Source: Pardosa pseudoannulata (lineage: Eukaryota > Arthropoda > Arachnida > Araneae > Lycosidae). Taken from it: a stretch of 64,000 nucleotides of DNA. This document shows, one piece after another, positions 57,077 through 64,000 of the stretch (the first letter of the stretch is position 1; each line of letters begins with the position of its first letter). The notes beneath the pieces are model-generated. The model did no database searches, was not told the DNA's origin, and saw nothing but the letters and a program-made list of their open reading frames with translations. The translations under genes and the position numbers were made by a program. The DNA is taken from the NCBI GenBank assembly GCA_032207245.1, contig CM063501.1:87093508-87157507 (forward strand). Reading direction: 5' to 3'.

Positions 57077-57630
57077 TTTATAAACCGTGTTTGGATGGAG
57101 CATGTAGCAAGTTTTTCTCAAACTCAAATCCACCTTCTGTCCAGGGCTGCTTCTATTTACAAACCTTGTTTGGATGGAGCATGTAGCAAGTTTTTCTCAA
57201 ACTCAAATCCACCTGCTGTCCAGGGCTGCTTCTATTTACAAACCTTGTTTGGATGGAGCATGTAGCAAGTTTTTCTCAAACTCAAATCCACCTGCTGTTT
57301 AGGGCTGCTTCTATTTACAAACCTTGTTTGGATGGAGCATGTAGCAAGTTTTTCTCAAACTCAGATCCACCTGCTGTCCAGGGCTGCTTCTATTTACAAA
57401 CCTTGTTTGGATGGAGCATGTAGCAAGTTTTTCTCAAACTCAGATCCACCTGCTGTCCAGGGCTGCTTCTATTTACAAACCTTGTTTGGATGGAGCATGT
57501 AGCAAGTTTTTCTCAAACTCAGATCCACCTGCTGTCCAGGGCTGCTTCTATTTACAAACCTTGTTTGGATGGAGCATGTAGCAAGTTTTTCTCAAACTCA
57601 TATCCACCTGCTGTCCAAGGCTGCTTCTAT
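57077..57630 (+). repeat. 79-bp minisatellite, seven copies, from transposase exon
   Basis: The motif TTGGATGGAGCATGTAGCAA starts at 57091, 57170, 57249, 57328, 57407, 57486 and 57565, exactly 79 bp apart, with only a few differences. In one frame the unit reads HVASFSQTQIHLLS and AAS, continuous with the hAT C-terminus that follows the last copy. Because 79 is not a multiple of three, the expansion destroys the frame. Confidence 0.95.
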
Positions 57631-57739
57631 CAAGAGGGTTTTTTCAACATATGGATCAGAGCAATCTAAACTTCGAAACAGACTTGGAAACGACAGAGCA
57701 GCTAAACTTGTTTTCATTAATAAATCATTTAACATTTAA
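57590..57739 (+). pseudogene. hAT transposase C-terminal dimerisation motif
   Basis: The frame continues from the last minisatellite unit: L-L-S-K-A-A-S-I-K-R, then VFSTYGSEQSKLRNRLGNDR and AAKLVFINKSFNI with a stop at 57737-57739. This matches the C-terminal hAT dimerisation region (ASS-x-ERVFS ... H-x-LRNRL ... KLVF). The RNase-H-like catalytic part and BED finger are missing, so the fragment is not functional. Confidence 0.88.
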
Positions 57740-57850
57740 CCACTGTCACAAAATAAGACGTTGGTTGTAAAATTTTCATAAAAAATTAAAATTATTGGGA
57801 TTACTTAGCTCTTAATCAACTCTCATCTTTCTAATAATTCTATTGTTGAA

Positions 57851-58029
57851 TGTATTTTTGGTTTTTGGAGAGCTATGGTCTATTTTTTGCATCACGAGGG
57901 CTAATGATACCGGGACCTACTGCTTAAAGCCGATTCCGAACGTCTACAAACATCCATGCCATAGTGAGATTCGAACCCACGAACTCCGGTTCCGAAGCCT
58001 TGCACCCTAACCACTCGGCCATCGTTCGA
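57851..58029 (-). mobile_element. tRNA-derived SINE S1, full length
   Basis: A minus-strand copy in the hAT element, flanked by CTATTGTTGAA (57840-57850) and CTATGGTTGAA (58030-58040), one mismatch. The head reads clearly with GGTTCGAATCTCAC; the AAACC tail is reduced. Confidence 0.9.
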
Positions 58030-58388
58030 CTATGGTTGAAGGAGTAAAATGTATAAATTAACACGAAGCATCCTTTATTTAATTTATGATGTAGATAATT
58101 AAAACAAGCCCTGTATTGCAAGTAATTATTTTCTCCTGATTTATAAATTATTCTTATATATTATAATTTTTTCTTAGTTATATGTATTGTTTTATTATAT
58201 ATAAAGAAAGAATTAATTGATTTAGACATCTAACTTGAAAAATTTAATTTGCTTGTATCAAATATTATACTTAAATATATTTAAATTTCAAAAATCCTAT
58301 TTAAATAAAAAAAATCCGATTTAAATAAAAAAAATTCGACATTTTGATTTTTTTTTAAATCGTGATTTTTATCAACCCTTTAACAGAA

Positions 58389-59190
58389 CTATGACTTCTT
58401 AGTATCCTCCTGTGACATGTTGTCAAGATCGCTTGCGTAGTTAAAAAGTACTTAAATATTAATTAAATTAACAATAGATACACCCGACGATGAAGTACTT
58501 TTTAAAAGAAAAATAGTACGGAAAAATCGATCTACGTCATTATTAGTTAAATATAAAATTTATTGAAGGTTAATTAAATATCTTTTTCAATCTGTTTAAA
58601 AAATATATTAGTTGTCATGGTAACAAAGATGAGTTTGCAGTGATTATATTTTGTAAATTATCAAAAGTTTTAAATTAATCAGCAGTCTCTTCAATAATCC
58701 TATTTCGAAAGAAATGTAAATGAATCCGATAATTTTAAAAATATTTATCAATTTTATTTCTTTACTGCTGTGAAGTAGTAAAAAGTTTCATAAAGACTTA
58801 GGATTTAAGTTTATTTATTTAGGAGATAGTTTTATCTTTCAAAATACGACCGCAGAAATTAAAAGTTAATCAAATAAAATCGCTGGATAGAAAAGTAGAA
58901 AGCGAGAAAATTGTAAGTATCAAAAAACCCGAGCTTTCACTTTTCCCCCATTAAACTGTCAGTTGCCATATTTTTACAGTATATTTAAGGTAATTGCAAG
59001 TGTATATTTTTCTTGCAGTATCGGATTTTGAATGATGGGCTTATTATCATATTTAAGACATTGTGGATACGCGCATATTTTTAAACTTGCCATTGGTCTG
59101 CTAAAAACTTCAAACAAATGTGATGCTTTCACTGTCTTTCAGAAATAAAATTGAACAAAATATAAATAGAAAATATATTTTATTCTAGTA
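58389..59190. other. Unassigned AT-rich stretch
   Basis: Faint resemblance to 62930-63260 (ATCGATCTACGTCATTATTAG versus ATTCGATCTACATGCTTATTAG) suggests an old duplicated region. No genes seen. Confidence 0.35.
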
Positions 59191-59648
59191 CAGTGGACAC
59201 CGCTTAATGTGATCAGTTTGGGTGATCAGTCCGTGATTTTGATAACAATAACCCATTGATAACAATAAACGATATTCCAAAATTACATAAATTTACCCCC
59301 CCCTCTTTAATTCACACGTACCAAATTTCAAAATAAAATGAAAAAATGCACCTTATATTTATATACTGTATATTATTTTTTAAAACATAAGAATTATATA
59401 CATAATTAAAAAAATTGATCCATTGTTGACTGTCTACAATTTTTTCTAGGAAGCTCATTGATAAATTGTTCTTAATCATTATGTTATGTAAAGTCATCGG
59501 AGCGGTGTTGTACTCCCCGTTTCGACACTTTCAATGTAATTCGGAGGCTGAGAACTGTTTAACTGCGTTGCATAATTGCGTTGACTCATTTTTTGGTAAC
59601 TCGTTATAACGATTTAAAATTTCGATACTTTGTTTTAATGTTAAATCA

Positions 59649-60381
59649 AAATTAAAAAATTAAAATTTTTTTCCTGTTAATTATCTAAATGTTAGTATTA
59701 ATAACCTATGTAATTCTCCTAAGGCAAGATCTGGTTTGTGTACAATAATGGAAATTCTTTGTTAATAAATCAATGGATAATTGTTAAAAAAAATTTTGTT
59801 TGTATTGTTTTTGTTATGCTGGTTTGTTGTATCTATTTAACGTAAATCTATTTCGTTATATTTTTCATGGATAAAATGTTTATATTGGTTGATATTTGGC
59901 TTTTGTAAATTGTTCAAAAAAAAAATATATATATATATATTATTTTGTTAGAACTTATATATACCCTTTCATTTATTTGACTTTGTAGTATAAAATACTG
60001 TTAAATTCCGAAAGCAAATTATTAGTTGTAGTCTTGTCTGTTTATAAAAAATGTGTTATTATTGTCTGTTTAAAAAAGTGAAAAAATTATGGATTTTTAG
60101 AATAGATTGTAACTAAAATAAAGTACTTGGGAAAAAAAATTAATACTAAGTTTTTTTGAATATAGGAAAGGAATATTTCTATTTATTTATTTATTTATTT
60201 TTTTGGTGTTTGTTAGATCTAACTTTTCGCGGTTTTGCTTCTTAGGTTAGGAGTAATTCAAAAATATGTTTAGGTATTTGTTTGCTTTTGCTGTTTTGTA
60301 TGTTTGGGTCTTGGATTATTATCTAGACGACAAGTGATCATTTCCCGTATGGCTTTCGCTAGGTCAGGAGTGAAAAGTATC
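59649..60381 (-). mobile_element. Retroposon-like insertion with 14-bp duplication
   Basis: A 733-bp insertion bounded by the perfect duplication TTAATGTTAAATCA (59635-59648 and 60382-60395). The left border is an A/T-rich tract that reads as an A-rich tail on the minus strand, pointing to a 5'-truncated LINE. On the minus strand the start gives TPDLAKAIREMITCRLDNN before a stop, perhaps the end of a LINE frame. A TTTA repeat lies near 60180. Family unknown. Confidence 0.7.
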
Positions 60382-60602
60382 TTAATGTTAAATCATTTCG
60401 CTTTAAGGCTTCCATATCGACAAGCTGCATGTATTCGAGCAAGGCATAAATTATGAATAGGCTCCTTCTCATTTCCTATAAGAATGTGTTGCCTTCTAGT
60501 TATCTGACAACCATTGACCACCAGCAGGGTGTGCGTATTCCTGAAAAATCGCAGGAATGTGTAACTTCTTACTCCTTTGATCATTTCCCTTTTTCCCTAG
60601 AA

Positions 60603-61325
60603 CAGGGTTTCTTAACCTGTAGTTCATGTACCCCTTGGGGGTCCATGGGTCATATTTTGGGGGTCCGGCGACTGTTCCTAATTTTTAAAATGTTTTCATC
60701 AATATTTAAAAAAAAACTCTTTTTGTCACGGGCAACCTCTGTAAGCCTACTGTCTGCCATTTCCCAATAGAAACCTCTACAATACGAGGAAAAAAACATT
60801 CGCAAACCATATAAAATTTGAAATTTTTAGAAACACAAAGTAACCTTTGAATTTTACTTCACTTGGAAATAAAGTAACGTTAAAATGAGTTCCGCAAAGT
60901 TCTTGCAAATTTTTTAAACAAAATATTTTTTTTTACTTTTTCATTTGAATTCTTAATATTTAATTTAATTATTTGATATTTTTGTAGCCCAAAATGTCCA
61001 AAAAAAAGGAAGTATGATGAAACGTATGTAAAATTTGGAAATTGACTGAATATCGAACATGATATGCGCGTTGCTTTGTCGAAAACCATCCCTCAATTCA
61101 ATCTGTTAATCAAGGGAAACGCAACAACAGCCTTCCCATTAAAAATTTTAATTTCTTCAAATTTTTTATACCATTGATATAAAAATATTAAAATAATTAA
61201 ATAATAAAACAGAATTTTTTTTTGTAGTAAATGATGTTTAAACAATTTTTTTTTCACAGAGGGGTCCGTAACATATTTAAAATTTTTAAAGTGGTCCATT
61301 GTGCTAAAAATGTTAAGAAACACTG
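60603..61325. mobile_element. hAT-type MITE
   Basis: A 723-bp element with inverted termini CAGGGTTTCTTAACCT and, from the right, CAGTGTTTCTTAACAT. An 8-bp duplication CCCTAGAA/CCCTAGAG (60595-60602 and 61326-61333, one mismatch) lies in the middle of Tigger copy 6. GGGGTCC motifs recur near both ends. No transposase is encoded. Confidence 0.92.
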
Positions 61326-62018
61326 CCCTAGAGGGAAGAGATAGAATTCTCGTTAAATAAAACAGGAGCGAAGGGAAAGAAAAGTTTCGGTTCCTTCTGG
61401 CTACATTGTGAATATTCTTTTACCAGTTAAAATTCGAAAACTGATAACATTAACCAATGCAATGATTACATAAAGCGATCATTTTAACATACAAATGAAC
61501 AGAGAAAATAGGGACCAAGTGATTTTGATAACAATAACCGATTGATAACAATAAACGATATTCCAAAGTTAGATAAATTTAACCCCCCTCTCTAATTCAC
61601 ATGTACTAAATTTTAAAAATAAAATAAAATAAATTAACTTTATATTTATGTACTGTATATTATTCTTTAAAACATAAGAATTATATACATAATTAAAAAA
61701 ATTGATCAATTGACTGTCTACAATTTTTTTCTAATAGGCTCATAAATTGTTCGTAATCATTATGTTTTTTAAATTCAACGCAGCGCTGTCGTAGCCCATG
61801 TTTCAACACTTTCAGTGCAGTTCGTAAGCTGAGAAATGTTTAACTGCGCTGCATCATTGCGCTGACTCATTTTTGGTAACCTGTTATAACGATTTAAAAT
61901 TTCTATCCTTGTTTTAGAGTTCAATCATTTCGCTTTCTATCTTCCATATCGATAAGCTGCATGTATGCGAGAAAGGCATAAATTGTGATTACGCTCCTTC
62001 TCATTTCCTATAATAAAG

Positions 62019-62198
62019 ATCCGAACGATGGCCGAATGGTCGGGGTGCTGGCCTTCGGAACCGGAGTTCGTGGGTTCGAATCCCACTGTGGCATGGATGT
62101 TCGTAGCCGTTCGGAATCGGCTTTAAGCAGTAGGTCCCGGTTTCATTAGCCCTCATGTTGCAGAAAGACCGTAGAGCTCCAAAACAAATCAAACCAAA
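62019..62198 (+). mobile_element. tRNA-derived SINE S1, full length
   Basis: A 180-bp copy in Tigger copy 7, flanked by CCTATAATAAAG (62007-62018) and CCTATAAGAAAG (62199-62210), one mismatch. It has a complete head (TGGCCGAATGGT, GGTTCGAATCCC), the hairpin body and an AAACCAAA tail with minor changes. Confidence 0.95.
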
Positions 62199-62581
62199 CC
62201 TATAAGAAAGTGTTGCCTTCTGCTTATCTGACAACCATTGAGCACCATTAGGGTGTGCGTCTTTCTGAAAAATCGGAGGAATGTGTAATTTCTCACTCCT
62301 TTGATCATTCCCCATTTCCCTAGAGGGAAGAGGGAGAATTCTCGGAAATTAAAACAGGAGCGAAGGGAAAGAAAAGTTTGGGTTCCTTCTGACTACATTG
62401 TGAATATTCCTTTGCCAGTTAATATAAGGTTCGAAAACTGATAACATTAACCGATGCAACGATCACATAAAGCGATAATTTTAACTTACAAATGAACAGA
62501 GAAAATCGGGACCAAGTGATTTCGATAACAATAAGCGATTGATAACAGTAACCGCGATTATATTAAGCGGAGTCCCCTGTA

Positions 62582-63399
62582 TAAGTATTTTTTTAAATTG
62601 TATGTCATAAGAGGAATTTGTTATTGCTTGGACATTACAACATACACTTAATAAACACACAGGAAAAAAAGGCATATCTGGTGTAATCTTTTAAAATTTA
62701 AAAAGAATAATCTATCCAGATAAATATATTTTTCATTGTTTATGCGCTGGCTAAGGTAACCAACATATCTTCGTTAACGTAAAATTCTCATCTGGCAATA
62801 ATATTTAAGTTTAAATGAATCGATAATTCAGTATTAAGCATGCGGGTTTGCTAATAAACTTCGTAAAAGGGTATTAGATTCGTTCAACCTTGGAGGGAGT
62901 TTACTTTAAAGAACTCTCATCTTATTGATTAGCTGTACATTTAAATCTCGATTATTATTTTTTTTTTTAGAAAAATGGTATCAAAGGAATTCGATCTACA
63001 TGCTTATTAGTAAAAGATATTAGTAAAATGCTTTAACCGCTTTGTGGTTTTTCAATCAAATTTTAAAACGCACATTGAGTTGCGGGGTAATAATATTTAG
63101 AGATTATGTAATTTATATAAAGTTTTAAAGTTCTTAAAAGTCTCTTAAAAAACATTAAAACATTAATTCTATAAAAATATAAGTTTTATTTATTTATTGC
63201 TATTGAAGGTCATTAAGTTTAAAGCCTCTTAAATGCTTAGGATTTCAGTTCAAATTTCTCTTTAAAACACTTTACATTTCATAATTAAATTACTAAATCG
63301 CATTAAGGTCAAATTTCCCTCTGTCGGAGACTTATTGATCTATTTGTTTTATCCGGGAATCTGTTTTACTTGTGGTCTCTTTACTCCTCATTTCAAATT
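62582..63399. other. Unassigned AT-rich stretch
   Basis: No genes; see the weak resemblance to 58.4-58.9 kb. Confidence 0.35.
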
Positions 63400-64000
63400 T
63401 GATGCCATTCATTGAAATAAATCCAGCTACAGAAAAATCTTTAGTCTATTAGAATAATGTTCCTAATAGAGCAATAGAAGAAATCTTTCTACGAGCCACC
63501 CAAATATATGTATGCAAAAATGCAAAAATGAACAGATAAATATTAGAAATAAATAGATTTATCCATAACGCAGATCCAATTAAATATGCATTAAATCCAT
63601 AAGACACAGTAGAAGACAAGCTCAAACAGCCGTATCCAGAAAATGTTCATTTTTAGGGAACATAAAAACTAGGCCTTTTACTTTCAGACCTGCTAAACGC
63701 GTTACGTCTAAACTACAGCTATGTACTAGTAAGAAAGAAATTTTCTCATATACTCAGAACCATAGACTTCCAAAAAGTGATGAAAGCGTGATATACCTCT
63801 ACAATATGCACAATCATAAGCTCGCAGGTAAAGTTTAGTATTCCGCGTCACCTAAACTTTACTCTGAATAAATTTTCAATCCTGGAATTAACATATTGAG
63901 TGTGGGTGTACATTTCGCAGCGGAATTGTACTGGGAGCGGGCGTTTAGCACGTAAATTAAGTTATTCAGTTAAATATAAAAAAATCGAAAATTATTTAAT
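63400..64000 (+). repeat. Repeat P, copy 4, with shared upstream flank
   Basis: 63400-63520 matches the distal part of copy 3; 63600-63890 matches the flank of copy 2; TTAACATATTGAGTGTGGG at 63891 starts the common core, which runs off the window. The order suggests that the full repeat unit is longer than any single copy here and may be tandem. Confidence 0.65.

Larger units (their letters stand above)
56590..58380 (+). mobile_element. hAT element, internally deleted and expanded
   Basis: A 1791-bp element flanked by the perfect 8-bp duplication TAACAGAA (56582-56589 and 58381-58388), typical of hAT. Termini CAGGGTTGAG and, read inward from the right, AAGGGTTGAT. Subterminal repeats of GATTTAAATC cluster at the left (four within 60 bp) and ATTTAAAT motifs at the right. 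Inside are a 79-bp minisatellite, the end of a transposase and a SINE. Confidence 0.92.
59191..62579 (-). mobile_element. Fused pair of Tigger MITEs (family A, copies 6 and 7)
   Basis: Outer ends are TA-flanked family termini at 59191 and 62579. At about 61535-61555 the sequence passes from the 5' part of one copy (GATTTTGATAACAATAACC) into the 3' part of another with both inner termini missing. The two copies are joined through a stretch of internal similarity. Insertions at 59649-60381, 60603-61325 and 62019-62198 break the pair further. Copy 7 keeps the longer internal segment seen in copy 2. Confidence 0.85.

Noticed and set aside
62582..63399. Duplicate of 58.4-58.9 kb
   Set aside because: Only scattered short matches in AT-rich DNA; not enough to call by eye.

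Overview
The window looks like a gene-poor, AT-rich intergenic region of an animal genome, most plausibly an arthropod and perhaps a chelicerate such as a spider. That placement is an inference from the repeat content (mariner, pogo/Tigger, piggyBac and hAT derivatives, RTE-like and I/Jockey-like LINEs, tRNA-derived SINEs, long TA microsatellites); no host gene fixes the species. I see no convincing host protein gene, no rRNA and no clean functional tRNA. Every open reading frame I recognise belongs to a transposable element, and all but one of those are visibly broken.

Layout. 0-4.5 kb: a decayed SINE, a piggyBac-type MITE, a TA-embedded element and a reversed RTE-like LINE end. 4.5-8.1 kb: a truncated Tigger-type MITE, a five-copy 265-bp satellite and two fragments of a Mutator-like protein. 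9-16.5 kb: an LTR-like repeat, a second piggyBac MITE in opposite orientation, a Helitron-like element, degenerate tandem repeats, a solo LTR and a GC-rich hairpin-bearing repeat. 17-25.4 kb: a second TA-embedded element, a Tigger MITE, reversed Helitron copies carrying nested insertions, and a SINE split by a 5'-truncated LINE that keeps an RNase H domain. 25.9-33.4 kb: LTR-like sequence, paired Helitron units with an hAT-like insertion, and an RTE-like reverse transcriptase. 35-37.6 kb: a nearly complete DD34D mariner and, 33 bp further on, a decayed DD41D element. 37.7-40.5 kb: foldbacks, a tRNA-like sequence and a SINE. 42-48.5 kb: a SINE inside another SINE's tRNA head, a Tigger MITE and a second Helitron composite carrying a piggyBac deletion derivative. 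49-64 kb: a second Tigger family, long microsatellites, several Tigger MITEs, an hAT element whose transposase exon has expanded into a 79-bp minisatellite, and a recombined Tigger dimer with three further insertions.

The elements form a readable stratigraphy. Tigger, hAT and Helitron copies are hosts; SINEs of one tRNA-derived family sit in all three with 11-13 bp target-site duplications (TSDs); one SINE is itself interrupted by the LINE. That LINE ends in the same AAACC-type tail as the SINE and uses the same kind of target, so it is a good candidate for the machinery that moves the SINE. Boundaries were read by eye from TSDs, inverted termini and comparison of copies within the window; no database search was possible.
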